Positions 9,583-18,444 of a stretch of DNA of 64,000 nucleotides are shown in pieces; position 1 is the first letter of the stretch, and every line of letters starts with the position of its first letter. Under the pieces are notes generated by a model. It had not been told where the DNA came from. It did no database searches and saw only the letters and a program-made list of their open reading frames with translations. The translations under genes and the position numbers were made by a program. Source of the stretch: Afipia sp. 1NLS2 (GTDB lineage Bacteria; Pseudomonadota; Alphaproteobacteria; Rhizobiales; Xanthobacteraceae); contig NZ_ADVZ01000005.1 of the NCBI RefSeq assembly GCF_000178995.1, forward strand, positions 186,001-250,000, given 5' to 3'.

Positions 9583-10264
9583 ATCCAAATCAGGCTCGAG
9601 GCCCAAAGCGGCCTCGGGCCCCTCTTCTTCCGAGACATCCCACCCCGACCGCGACTGTCCCCTCTGCCTTCGTCTGGCGTCCTTCCGCGAGGACAACCGC
9701 GCTGCGCACCCCGACTGGTTCAACGCGCCCGTGCCGCAGTTCGGCGGGGTCGATGCGGCGCTGCTAATCGTCGGCCTTGCGCCCGGTTTGCAGGGCGCCA
9801 ACCGCACCGGGCGGCCCTTCACCGGCGACTATGCCGGCGATCTCCTGTACCAGACCCTGCTCGATTACGGCTTCGCCTCCGGGCATTACGAGGCACGCCC
9901 GAATGACGGCCTGAAACTGGTGAACTGCCGGATCGGCAACGCGGTGCATTGCGTGCCACCGCAGAACAAGCCGACGCCCGCCGAGATCAACACCTGCCGC
10001 CAATTTCTTGTTGGCACGATTGCCGAGATGCCGCGCCTGCGCGCCATCGTCTCGCTCGGGCGCATCTCGCACGATTCGACATTAAAGGCGCTGGGCCTGC
10101 CCTTGCGCGCCGCGCCTTTCAAGCACGGCGGCGAATTCCAGCACGACAGGATTCGCATCTTCAGCAGCTATCACTGCTCGCGCTACAACACCAACACCGG
10201 CGTGCTGACGCCGAAGATGTTTCACGCGGTGTTCGCTAGCGTGCGGGATTATCTGAAAGATTAG
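9560..10264 (+). CDS. Family 5 uracil-DNA glycosylase (UdgB-like)
   Basis: This base-excision repair enzyme removes uracil, and often other deaminated bases, from DNA. The 234-residue protein has N-terminal cysteines (DCPLCLRL) and a GLAPGLQGANRTGRPFTGD active-site motif, with CVPPQNKPTPAE further on; these are consistent with an iron-sulfur-cluster UDG of family 5. The C-terminal catalytic loop reads YHCSRYNTNTG, where the family usually has HPS, so Pro-Ser is changed to Cys-Ser. The start ATG 9560 lies inside the NYN gene. It ends convergently, overlapping the peroxiredoxin gene by 4 bp. Confidence 0.9.
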   Translation: MKKSTTTKSKSGSRPKAASGPSSSETSHPDRDCPLCLRLASFREDNRAAHPDWFNAPVPQFGGVDAALLIVGLAPGLQGANRTGRPFTGDYAGDLLYQTLLDYGFASGHYEARPNDGLKLVNCRIGNAVHCVPPQNKPTPAEINTCRQFLVGTIAEMPRLRAIVSLGRISHDSTLKALGLPLRAAPFKHGGEFQHDRIRIFSSYHCSRYNTNTGVLTPKMFHAVFASVRDYLKD

Positions 10265-10836
10265 ACCGGGTTGGCCTTCAGCCACGCCAAGACATCGGCG
10301 GCGCTACGGTCCGGAGGAAACACTGGATAGAAAACGTGGGTGATGACACCCGCATCCGCGACCAGCGCGAGGCGCTTCAACAGCGTCTGCCCCGCGACCT
10401 CCATCGTCGGCAGCTTCAAAGCCTTGGTCAGTTCGAGTTTGGCATCCGACAGTACCGGAAACGGAATGTGCAGCCGCGTCACCATTTCGCGCTGATAATC
10501 CGTGCTCTGGGTGGACAGGCCGAACACACGGGCGGCACCGGCGGCTTTCAGCTCGCCGGCGAGATCGCGGAATGAACAGGTCTGTGGCGTGCAGCCGCGC
10601 GCCCCGGGGATCATGTCCCAATCCTCGGTCAGGCCGATCTTGCCGGGCTCACCGGTGCGCGGATAGGCAAAGACGACGATCCGGCCGGGCTCTCGTGACA
10701 GTACAACGCTCTCGTCGTTCGTATCCGTCAGCGCCACATCGGGAAAACGCTGGCCGGTGAGGTGCGCTGCCGCGCCGTCATCCTCGGGGGCTGGAATCTT
10801 CGACCAATCGGGAGCTTCCAAACTCGGCTGATTCAT
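10261..10836 (-). CDS. Peroxiredoxin (AhpC/TSA, BCP-like)
   Basis: This thiol peroxidase reduces peroxides. The 191-residue protein has the thioredoxin-like fold and the active-site segment GARGCTPQTCSFRD, with a peroxidatic Cys and a second Cys four residues on, as in bacterioferritin comigratory proteins. The insertion between YPRTGEPG and the active site is longer than in E. coli BCP. It lies 5 bp downstream of smpB on the same strand. Confidence 0.88.
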   Translation of the reverse strand: MNQPSLEAPDWSKIPAPEDDGAAAHLTGQRFPDVALTDTNDESVVLSREPGRIVVFAYPRTGEPGKIGLTEDWDMIPGARGCTPQTCSFRDLAGELKAAGAARVFGLSTQSTDYQREMVTRLHIPFPVLSDAKLELTKALKLPTMEVAGQTLLKRLALVADAGVITHVFYPVFPPDRSAADVLAWLKANPV

Positions 10837-10841
10837 TTTGA

Positions 10842-11315
10842 CTATCCTCTCGCCCGCAGCAACCGGCTCTTTTCGCGTGACCAGTCCCGCTTCTTTTCCG
10901 TTTCACGCTTGTCGTGCAACTTCTTGCCCTTGGCGAGCGCCAGCTCGAGCTTCAGCCTGCCCTGCTCGTTGAAGTACATCTTCAGCGGAATGAGCGTCAT
11001 CCCCTCGCGCTCGATCGCGCCGATCAGTTTGTTGATCTGGCGCTTGTGCAGCAATAATTTGCGCGGCCGGCGCGGCTCGTGATTGAAGCGGTTGGCCTGC
11101 AAATATTCGGGGATGTTGGCGTTGACGAGCCAAATCTCGCCGCCCTTCGAGTCAGCATAGGACTCCGCGATGGTGCTCTTGCCGTTGCGCGCGGACTTCA
11201 CCTCGGTGCCGGTGAGCATCACACCGGCCTCGATAGTGTCCTCGATGGAATAGTTGAATCGCGCCTTGCGGTTTTCCGCAACGACCTTGATCGGGCGCTC
11301 CTTTTTCTCAGCCAT
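10842..11315 (-). CDS. smpB: SsrA-binding protein SmpB
   Basis: SmpB brings tmRNA to stalled ribosomes for trans-translation. The 157-residue protein shows [30 protein letters not shown] and the C-terminal basic tail [19 protein letters not shown]. The tail sits in the vacant mRNA channel. The length is normal. The ssrA RNA itself is not visible near it. Confidence 0.97.
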   Translation of the reverse strand: MAEKKERPIKVVAENRKARFNYSIEDTIEAGVMLTGTEVKSARNGKSTIAESYADSKGGEIWLVNANIPEYLQANRFNHEPRRPRKLLLHKRQINKLIGAIEREGMTLIPLKMYFNEQGRLKLELALAKGKKLHDKRETEKKRDWSREKSRLLRARG

Positions 11316-11339
11316 CGCAGCGATTTCTGGTCACAGGCG

Positions 11340-11753
11340 TCACTTCGCCTTCAAGAGGTCGCGGATTTCGGTGAGCAGTTCCTGATCCTTGGTCGGCGCC
11401 GGCGGCTCCGCAGGCTTCGCCTCCTCGCGCTTGAACTTGTTGATGAAGCGAATCACCACGAACAGCACGAAAGCGACGATCAAGAAGTTCAGCGTCACGG
11501 TCAGGAAGCTGCCCCAGGCCAGCACCGCGCCCTGCTTCTTGGCGTCCACCAGATTGGTCGCGGTCACGGCTTTCGACATGCCGGTGAAGTAGTTCGAGAA
11601 GTCGAGGCCGCCCGTGATCGCACCGATCACCGGCATGATGATATCGCCGACCAGAGAGGAGACGATAGCGCCAAACGCAGCACCGATGATGACGCCGACC
11701 GCCAGGTCGACGACATTGCCCTTCATGGCGAAGTCGCGGAATTCCTTGAGCAT
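11340..11753 (-). CDS. mscL: Large-conductance mechanosensitive channel MscL
   Basis: MscL forms a pressure-relief pore in the inner membrane. The 137-residue protein has the signature [31 protein letters not shown], given here in parts (start [15 protein letters not shown]1 [13 protein letters not shown]), a second membrane helix [13 protein letters not shown], and a C-terminal amphipathic helix EIRDLLKAK. The start at 11753 has an AGGAGAGG site 8 bp upstream; a start at 11774 would lack one. Confidence 0.96.
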   Translation of the reverse strand: MLKEFRDFAMKGNVVDLAVGVIIGAAFGAIVSSLVGDIIMPVIGAITGGLDFSNYFTGMSKAVTATNLVDAKKQGAVLAWGSFLTVTLNFLIVAFVLFVVIRFINKFKREEAKPAEPPAPTKDQELLTEIRDLLKAK

Positions 11754-11793
11754 CGAAAACCTCTCCTTATCCAAACAAGGTGGCCAACATTGC

Positions 11794-12687
11794 TTAATTC
11801 AGCACCCCGGCGTGAACCATCGCATCGCGAATGGCTCTGCCAACGAGTGGCGTCACCGGCATCAGCGGCGGACGAACCTCCTCCTCCAGCCGGCCCAGCA
11901 GCTTGAGGCCGTGCTTCGCTCCGGCAACGCCCGGCTCCTTGAAGATGGCATCGTGCAACGGCACCAGCCTGTCCTGAATTTTCAGGGCACCCGCGTAGTC
12001 CCCCTTGAAAACGGCCGCCATGAGATCGGCGCACGGCTTCGGCGCGATGTTGGCGGTGACCGAAATGCAACCATGCCCGCCCGCCGCCATGTAAGCGAGT
12101 GCGGTCATGTCCTCGCCCGACATCTGGATAAAGTCTGGCCCCATGGCGTGCCGCTGCTGCGAGACGCGCGCGAGATTGGCGGTGGCATCCTTCACGCCCG
12201 CGATGTTCTTCAACTCGAACAGCCGCGTCATCGTCTCGACCGACATATCCACGACCGAGCGCGGCGGGATATTGTAGATGATGATCGGAATCCCGACCGC
12301 ATCGTTCACCGCCTTGAAGTGGTGATACATCCCATCCTGCGTGGGCTTGTTGTAATACGGCGTCACTACCAGCACGGCGTCGGCGCCGGCCTTCTCGGCG
12401 TGCTTTGCGAGAGCGACCGCTTCCGTGGTCGAGTTCGAGCCCGCACCGGCGATCACCGGCACGCGGCCGCTCGCCTCCTTCACGCACCATTCGACGACCT
12501 TGTTGTGTTCGTCATGCGTAAGGGTCGGGCTTTCGCCCGTGGTACCGACGGGAACCATACCGTTCGAGCCTTCGGCGATCTGCCAGCTCACGAGGTTGCG
12601 AAATGCGCCCTCGTCCAGGCTGCCGTTTTTGAAAGGGGTGACCAAGGCTGTAAAGGAACCCCGAAACTTGCCATTGGCCGCCATCAT
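11794..12687 (-). CDS. dapA: 4-hydroxy-tetrahydrodipicolinate synthase
   Basis: DapA condenses pyruvate and aspartate semialdehyde in lysine and diaminopimelate synthesis. The 297-residue TIM-barrel protein has [10 protein letters not shown], the Tyr in YNIPPRS, and the Schiff-base Lys in IAGVKDAT. Two ATGs stand in tandem (12687 and 12684) behind a GGAGAAAG site; either could be used. It is transcribed away from the lytic transglycosylase gene. Confidence 0.95.
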   Translation of the reverse strand: MMAANGKFRGSFTALVTPFKNGSLDEGAFRNLVSWQIAEGSNGMVPVGTTGESPTLTHDEHNKVVEWCVKEASGRVPVIAGAGSNSTTEAVALAKHAEKAGADAVLVVTPYYNKPTQDGMYHHFKAVNDAVGIPIIIYNIPPRSVVDMSVETMTRLFELKNIAGVKDATANLARVSQQRHAMGPDFIQMSGEDMTALAYMAAGGHGCISVTANIAPKPCADLMAAVFKGDYAGALKIQDRLVPLHDAIFKEPGVAGAKHGLKLLGRLEEEVRPPLMPVTPLVGRAIRDAMVHAGVLN

Positions 12688-12982
12688 CTTTCTCCAAACA
12701 ATTCCTATGCGAGCTCACCGAGCCCGAAACACTGCGAATATCGCGGGCAAGCCTGATTAAATACCGGCTCCCGCGCTGCGATGAAAGAGCGCGGCGACGA
12801 TTCCGGCTTTCTTTATCGGCGATTGTGGCCCTGCCAGCCCCGAATTTGCCGCCCTTTCGCGGTATCTAGTGTGGTGGTTCGGGACACTGGGCCGTTCCGA
12901 TCAAATTCCTGTTTGGCGTCTGAATCCAATAGATTAGACCTGTCGCTGACGGCGACGATGTGATTCGCAGCGAAGGACGGCC
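12688..12982. other. Divergent intergenic region dapA / lytic transglycosylase
   Basis: About 295 bp hold the two promoters. No RNA gene, riboswitch or clear operator was recognised; in particular I see no lysine riboswitch. Confidence 0.5.
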
Positions 12983-15172
12983 GTGGCTTCTGCTCTCTTG
13001 AAAATCACAGCCTTTGCGAGTGGTGCGCTGGTCCTCGCGGCACTTGCGCCTGCCGCCCTTCTTGCAGTCCCCTTGCCGAAGCCGCGCCCCGTGCCGCGCA
13101 GCGTGATTCCCAAGACTGCCAAATCGCTGTCGCAGCTTCCGGCCGCGCCGAAGCTCTCCGGAACGCAACCCACACCGCTGGCGGCAAAGCCACCGGTGCA
13201 AGCAGCACCGCCCCCGCAGGCGCTGACACCCAAAAAATCCCGTGCGCCTCTCGCGGTCGCCGCCACCTCGACGACATCGAAGGCCGATCTGCAGACGCTC
13301 GAACAGATCATCGAGCTCGTCCGCGCCAAGCGCCAGTCGGATGCCACACAACTGCAAGGCTCGATCAGCGATCCGCTGGCGCGCAAGCTTTCGGAATGGA
13401 TCATCCTGCGCAGCGAGGATAACGGCGCATCCTCCGACCGCTACCTCGCCTTCATCACGGAAAATCCGAGCTGGCCGAGCCAGACCTTTTTCCGCAAGCG
13501 CGGGGAAGCAGCTCTTTGGGAGGATCGGCGCGACGACAACACCATCCTGTCGTTCTTCGGCAATGACCAGCCGATCACGGCCAAGGGCCGCTTCGCCCTG
13601 GCGCGGGCGCTGCTCGATCGCGGCGACCGCGCACGCTCCGAACGGCTGGTGCGCGAGGCATGGCATGAGGATTCGTTCTCCTCCGCCGTCGAAGAGGCAG
13701 CCCTTTCGCAATTCTCGGCCTTCCTTAGCGGCGGCGATTTCAAGCGGCGAATGGACACGCTGGCCTATAGCAGCGACTCCGACGGAGCGCTGCGCGCAGC
13801 CAAGCACCTCGGCGGTGGTTATGTCGCGCTGGTCAAGGCGCGGATCGGCCTCAATCGCAAGGCATCTAATTCAAAGGCCCTGCTCGCGGCCGTGCCTGCG
13901 AACCTGCACAGCGACCCGCTCTATATCCTGAGCCGGATCCAGTACCTGCGGCGCGAAGACAAGATCATGGACGCCGCGCGGCTGATGCTGGACGCACCGC
14001 GCGAGCCGTCCCGCATCATCAACACCAACGAATGGTGGATCGAACGGCGGCTCTTGGCGCGCAAGCTCATCGACATCGGCGAGAAGCGCACCGCCTATCG
14101 TGTCGCGCGCGACGCGGCGGTGCCCGAGCGCGGCATCTACAAGACGGAGCGAGAATTCACCGCAGGCTGGATCGCATTGCGCTTCCTCAACGATCCCGCC
14201 ACCGCCGCCCAGCATTTCGCCCGCATCGGGATCAACACCACGAACCCGACCGCAAAGGCGCGGGCCGGATACTGGCAGGGCCGCGCCGCGGAAGCCGCAG
14301 GCCGGCATCAGGAAGCCCACGCCGCCTATCAGGCCGCAGCCATCCATTCGACAAGCTATTATGGCCAGCTGGCGCGGGCGAAACTGCACTTGCCGCAACT
14401 GGGCCTGAGCGGCAAGCCTGTCACGCCACGGGGCGCGGAACGGCTGGAGATCGTGCGCGCGGTCGAGATTCTCTACGCGCTGGATGAGGAAGACTACATC
14501 ATCCCGATCATGGCCGACATGGGCGACAATGCCGACCGCGACGCGCTGGCAGCACTTTGCGAGGTAGCAGAGCGCAACAACGATCCGCGCGGCATGCTGG
14601 TGGCCGGAAAGGCGGCGCTCAATCGCGGCCTGCCGTTCGACCACTACGCCTATCCGGTCAACGGCATCCCCTCCTATCGCAACATGGGACCGGCGGTGGA
14701 GAAGGCCATCGTGTTCGCTATCGCGCGGCAGGAAAGCGCCTTCAATCCTTCGATCGTGTCACCCGCCAACGCCTACGGCCTGATGCAGGTGACACCGGAC
14801 GCCGCCAAATACGTTACCAAGAAATATGGCGGCACCTATGACCTCGCCCGCCTGAAAGGCGATCCCTCCTACAACGCCACGCTCGGTTCGGCTGAACTCG
14901 GCGGATTGATCGAGGATTATCGCGGTTCCTACATCATGACGTTCGCGGGCTACAATGCCGGGCGCGGCAGCGTGCGGAAATGGATCGAGCGCTACGGCGA
15001 TCCGCGCGACTCGACCGTGGACGCGGTGGACTGGGTCGAACTGATCCCGTTCTCGGAGACGCGCAATTACGTCCAGCGCGTGATGGAAAACCTGCAGGTC
15101 TATCGCGCCCGCTTCGGCGGCAGCCACCAATTGATGATCGAAGCCGACCTGCGCCGCGGCGCGATGCAGTAA
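12983..15172 (+). CDS. slt: Soluble lytic murein transglycosylase
   Basis: This periplasmic enzyme cleaves the MurNAc-GlcNAc bond to form anhydro-muropeptides. The 729-residue protein starts at GTG 12983 with a signal peptide (ASGALVLAALAPAALLAVP), has a Pro/Ala-rich linker, a long alpha-helical superhelix, and a C-terminal goose-type lysozyme domain: ARQESAFNPSIVSPANAYG (catalytic Glu), LMQVTPDAAK, AGYNAG and RNYVQRVMEN. A second, smaller transglycosylase lies at 62627-63553. Confidence 0.93.
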   Translation: MASALLKITAFASGALVLAALAPAALLAVPLPKPRPVPRSVIPKTAKSLSQLPAAPKLSGTQPTPLAAKPPVQAAPPPQALTPKKSRAPLAVAATSTTSKADLQTLEQIIELVRAKRQSDATQLQGSISDPLARKLSEWIILRSEDNGASSDRYLAFITENPSWPSQTFFRKRGEAALWEDRRDDNTILSFFGNDQPITAKGRFALARALLDRGDRARSERLVREAWHEDSFSSAVEEAALSQFSAFLSGGDFKRRMDTLAYSSDSDGALRAAKHLGGGYVALVKARIGLNRKASNSKALLAAVPANLHSDPLYILSRIQYLRREDKIMDAARLMLDAPREPSRIINTNEWWIERRLLARKLIDIGEKRTAYRVARDAAVPERGIYKTEREFTAGWIALRFLNDPATAAQHFARIGINTTNPTAKARAGYWQGRAAEAAGRHQEAHAAYQAAAIHSTSYYGQLARAKLHLPQLGLSGKPVTPRGAERLEIVRAVEILYALDEEDYIIPIMADMGDNADRDALAALCEVAERNNDPRGMLVAGKAALNRGLPFDHYAYPVNGIPSYRNMGPAVEKAIVFAIARQESAFNPSIVSPANAYGLMQVTPDAAKYVTKKYGGTYDLARLKGDPSYNATLGSAELGGLIEDYRGSYIMTFAGYNAGRGSVRKWIERYGDPRDSTVDAVDWVELIPFSETRNYVQRVMENLQVYRARFGGSHQLMIEADLRRGAMQ

Positions 15173-15240
15173 AAGCATCGTCTTTCTGGCATGATGTACT
15201 GCCCCTCCACTCGGGAGAGGTGAAAGAAAGTACACCTGCA

Positions 15241-16131
15241 ATGTCTGCCTTCCACGACATCTTCGCTACGTCCGCCGACGGATTACGGCTGCGCGCGCGC
15301 GCCACCGGCCCTGCCGATGCCGCTGCTCTGCCCGTTCTTGGCCTGCCTGGCCTGACGCGAACGGCGGAGGATTTCGATATCGTCGCGCAGGCGCTGGTGA
15401 GCAATCCGCAAAATCCACGGCGCGTGGTCGCGATCGATTATCGTGGCCGTGGCAGGTCCGATTTCGATCCGAACCCGGCCAACTACACCGTGCCGATCGA
15501 GGCAACTGACGTGCTGACGCTGGCAGCAGCGGCGGGAATCTCCCGTGCGATCTGGCTCGGAACATCGCGCGGCGGGCTGATCTCGATGGTGACCGCGGCC
15601 ACGCGCCCGGAGCTTGTCGCAGGCATCATCCTCAATGACATCGGTCCCGAACTGGACATCAAAGGGCTAATGAAGATCAAGGGCTATCTGGCCCCGCCGG
15701 TCACGCCGCAGACGTGGAGCGAGGCAGTCCGCGGACTGCAACGGCTGTTCGGTAGCGTCTTCCCCGCCCTTACTGAAGAGGATTGGCAGGCTTGGGCGCA
15801 CCGTGCATTCCGGCAGGATGGAGATGGCCGCCTGACGCGTACTTACGATCCCGCGCTGGCGCGGACGTTCGATGCCATTTCGCTTGAAACGCCGCCGTCA
15901 CCGCTATGGGAATTGTTCGACCAGATGGCGCAAGTGCCGCTCTTGTCGATCCGCGGCGAGCTCTCGGATCTGTTGTCGCGCGAGTCCGTCGCTGAAATGA
16001 AGCGGCGGCGACCCAGCATGGAAACGTGTGATGTGCCCCTGCAAGGCCACGCCCCGCTGCTCGCGGATGCGCCGACGGTGGAGCGGATCAAGGCGTTCTG
16101 TCGAAGATGCGACAACGCGGGCAGATTCTAA
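15241..16131 (+). CDS. Alpha/beta hydrolase
   Basis: The 296-residue protein has the oxyanion-hole region LGLPGLTRTAEDF, the nucleophile elbow GTSRGG (Ser in the centre) and a C-terminal catalytic His in LQGHAPLLADAPTVERI. The substrate is unknown. The frame is open upstream into the transglycosylase gene, but ATG 15241 gives the standard N-terminus. It follows the transglycosylase by 68 bp and may be co-transcribed. Confidence 0.85.
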   Translation: MSAFHDIFATSADGLRLRARATGPADAAALPVLGLPGLTRTAEDFDIVAQALVSNPQNPRRVVAIDYRGRGRSDFDPNPANYTVPIEATDVLTLAAAAGISRAIWLGTSRGGLISMVTAATRPELVAGIILNDIGPELDIKGLMKIKGYLAPPVTPQTWSEAVRGLQRLFGSVFPALTEEDWQAWAHRAFRQDGDGRLTRTYDPALARTFDAISLETPPSPLWELFDQMAQVPLLSIRGELSDLLSRESVAEMKRRRPSMETCDVPLQGHAPLLADAPTVERIKAFCRRCDNAGRF

Positions 16132-16220
16132 GCGACATATTCGGTGTCGCCCCCGCCTGCGCTGGGGCAACTCATGAAGGCCACGAGCAAGCGATCTTGC
16201 TTTACACATAACCCTCATAT

Positions 16221-16257
16221 CAAAAACAAAACCCCGGCAGTTGCCTGCCGGGGTTCG
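16221..16257 (-). terminator. Terminator of the porin gene
   Basis: On the minus strand, AACCCCGGCAGG CAA CTGCCGGGGTT is followed by TTGTTTTTGA. It lies about 30 bp beyond the porin stop codon. Confidence 0.9.
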
Positions 16258-16286
16258 TTCGATGGCTTCACCCGAAAGTGAGACGA

Positions 16287-17690
16287 TCAGAAGTTGCGCT
16301 GAACGCGGAAGATACCCGAGTACCGATCCGTATCGCCGTAAGTGACGGGACGACCCTGGAGGGCAGTCGCACCAACCATATTCTGGTCGATGTGGGTCCA
16401 AGTCGCTTCGGCGATGAGAGCGAGGTTCTTTACCGGCTTCCAGGTCGTGTTCAGACCGAGCTGGCTGACGTTGAAGTCAGGGTTGCAGGTCGGAGTCGCG
16501 CCACAAATGGTCGCCGTAGCAGTGCCATTGTAGTCAACATGCGACCACGAACCGAACACGCTGGACGACCAGTGGGCGTTCCAGTTGTGGTTGAAGGCGC
16601 CGTTGAAGCCGTAGGCCTTGGTCAGCTCAATCGAGCTGCCGAGAGCAGTGGCGAACACGCCATCGGCAAGCGGAACGCTTGCAAAGCTGGCGCCATCAAG
16701 CACCGCGAAGCTGCGCGGAGTCGCACCGGAATTGCCGAGCACATAGCGCAGCGCACCCTCGGTGTAGGTACCGCTGATCTTGATGTCGTCGCCGGGGCCG
16801 GTCGGCAGGTTCTTGATCTGCAACGCACCGGTCACAGCGAAGCCCCACTTGTCGCCCGGATGGCCGTTCGTAACGGTGGCGGGGGTGTAATAAACACCGG
16901 TGACTTCGTGAGCAGCTGCCGAGAACTGCAGCAGACCCCAAGCCTGGTCGAGTCGGATGTTGCCGACGACGTCCGGAGCGGTCGGAGCAGCATAGCTGTT
17001 AGTATAAGCCGCACCCGTAGCAAAATTGTAGGTTCCAGCCAGAACGCCAATGCGGTTGGCCTGCTCCTGCTGGTCAACACCGACGCTGGCCGATACGCCG
17101 TTGCCGAACTGCCAAGTGTACTGGATGTTGTTAACGCCCGCGTCGTAGTTCGGGCCGCCCATGAGGATCGAGTTGAGGTTGCCCGGAGCGCCATTCCACG
17201 GGAGGGCGTAAGCCGAAGCCGAACGACCGAAGGTGAAGCCAGCGAACTGAACGAACGCAGCCTCGACGCGCATGCCGCCGTTGCCCTGAGTGTCGGTGGC
17301 GTCCACAGCGGAACCCGTGGTGAACTGCGGGCCGAACGCACCGAAAGTACGGACAACGCCGTATTCGGTCGCGGTGCGGGTGTCGACGTTCATCATGATG
17401 CGGGCACGGGACTGATACTGGCCAGCGCTGCGGAGGCGGAGGCCACCATCACCGTTCATGTAGACAGCATCCGACGGGGCCCCGCCAAAGGTGACTTCCG
17501 CACGCAGATAGCCGCCGATGCGGATGCAGGTGTCGGTGCCGGGGATGTAGTAGAAACCAGCGCCGTACAGGGAACAAACCTTCACGTACTCGACCGCTTT
17601 GGCCTTGACGGGAAGATCAGCCGCCTGTGCGCCACCGATCGCAACGATTGCCGCTGCCGATCCGAGGACAAGGCTCTTAATCTTGCTCAT
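16287..17690 (-). CDS. Outer-membrane porin (alphaproteobacterial porin family)
   Basis: The 467-residue protein has a signal peptide cut after GGAQA, then the hallmark ADLPVKAKAVEYVKVCSLYG and GFYYIPGTDTCIRIGGYLR, which identify the Rhizobiales porin family, and a terminal Phe (RVQRNF) for insertion by the BAM complex. It should form a trimeric 16-strand barrel for small solutes. The start has a GGAGG site 5 bp upstream. It is monocistronic, with a strong terminator and a long upstream region, typical of an abundant porin. Confidence 0.93.
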   Translation of the reverse strand: MSKIKSLVLGSAAAIVAIGGAQAADLPVKAKAVEYVKVCSLYGAGFYYIPGTDTCIRIGGYLRAEVTFGGAPSDAVYMNGDGGLRLRSAGQYQSRARIMMNVDTRTATEYGVVRTFGAFGPQFTTGSAVDATDTQGNGGMRVEAAFVQFAGFTFGRSASAYALPWNGAPGNLNSILMGGPNYDAGVNNIQYTWQFGNGVSASVGVDQQEQANRIGVLAGTYNFATGAAYTNSYAAPTAPDVVGNIRLDQAWGLLQFSAAAHEVTGVYYTPATVTNGHPGDKWGFAVTGALQIKNLPTGPGDDIKISGTYTEGALRYVLGNSGATPRSFAVLDGASFASVPLADGVFATALGSSIELTKAYGFNGAFNHNWNAHWSSSVFGSWSHVDYNGTATATICGATPTCNPDFNVSQLGLNTTWKPVKNLALIAEATWTHIDQNMVGATALQGRPVTYGDTDRYSGIFRVQRNF

Positions 17691-18297
17691 AAAACCTCCA
17701 ATATGATTGTGTAGGGAAGGTTCCGGCCCGCCGGTGTTAAGTCACACCTGTGGTTTGGTCCCCTTGATCCCCGTGACCGCCTGGTCGCCTCGCGCTTTCG
17801 GACACTCCCGCACAAACGCGAGCGACTTAAGCGAAACTTCCAAACGGGACGACCTCGGGATGCCCCCCTCCGTCGCACAGGCAGAATTACCCAACGCCTA
17901 CACGCACGCAACAAAGACCCGCCGCATCCGGGCCGCCTTTGGATCGTTTCCAAAGAACTGTTGCACAAAAAACACTCACTGTTTTGTGAGATAAACACGT
18001 AAGTATTTGAAATATAGATTGTATTCGTAATATCGACGATCCTGGGGTGCTGCGTTGCATTTTTGCATCATCTCGCTCTGCCTACAGCTGCGGCGGTGGA
18101 AATCACGAATCAAACAACGCGATTCCATGGCGTCATTCTTGTCACGAATCCGCTGTCCGGCCCTGTTTCAGGATGCGCCGTGGGCCTCATCATTATCTTC
18201 GCCGTGCATGATTATAATGTGAGAACGGTCCGCTGCTGATCGTCACCTGCCGATCCCGACTTGCAGGTCACGGCATCGTCAGGCATATCGGGCGCGT
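17691..18297. other. 607-bp noncoding stretch between porin and tRNA-Ser
   Basis: This contains the porin promoter and leader, and the upstream region of tRNA-Ser. No open frame with a ribosome site was convincing. A small CTCAC/GTGAG hairpin occurs at 17975-17990. The central 18000-18030 part is AT-rich. A porin-regulating small RNA is possible but nothing in the sequence identifies one. Confidence 0.4.
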
Positions 18298-18389
18298 GGA
18301 GACGTGGCCGAGCGGCTGAAGGCACTCGTTTGCTAAATGAGCATACCTTGAAAAGGGTATCATGGGTTCGAATCCCATCGTCTCCGCCA
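18298..18389 (+). tRNA. tRNA-Ser(GCU)
   Basis: The acceptor stem GGAGACG pairs with CGTCTCC, followed by discriminator G and an encoded CCA. The anticodon loop reads TTTGCTAAA (anticodon GCU, reading AGC/AGU), there is a long class II variable arm, and the T-arm GGGTTCGAATCCC is canonical. The 92-nt length fits tRNA-Ser. Confidence 0.97.
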
Positions 18390-18444
18390 CTTCATTAATC
18401 TAAAGGCGATACCCGTCGTATTTCCAAAACGGGACATTCATTAC

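Noticed and set aside
18298-18389. tRNA-Ser as attachment site for the island
   Set aside because: The island begins more than 2.2 kb away after the GT41 gene, there is no repeat of the tRNA 3' end at 28 kb, and no integrase is present.
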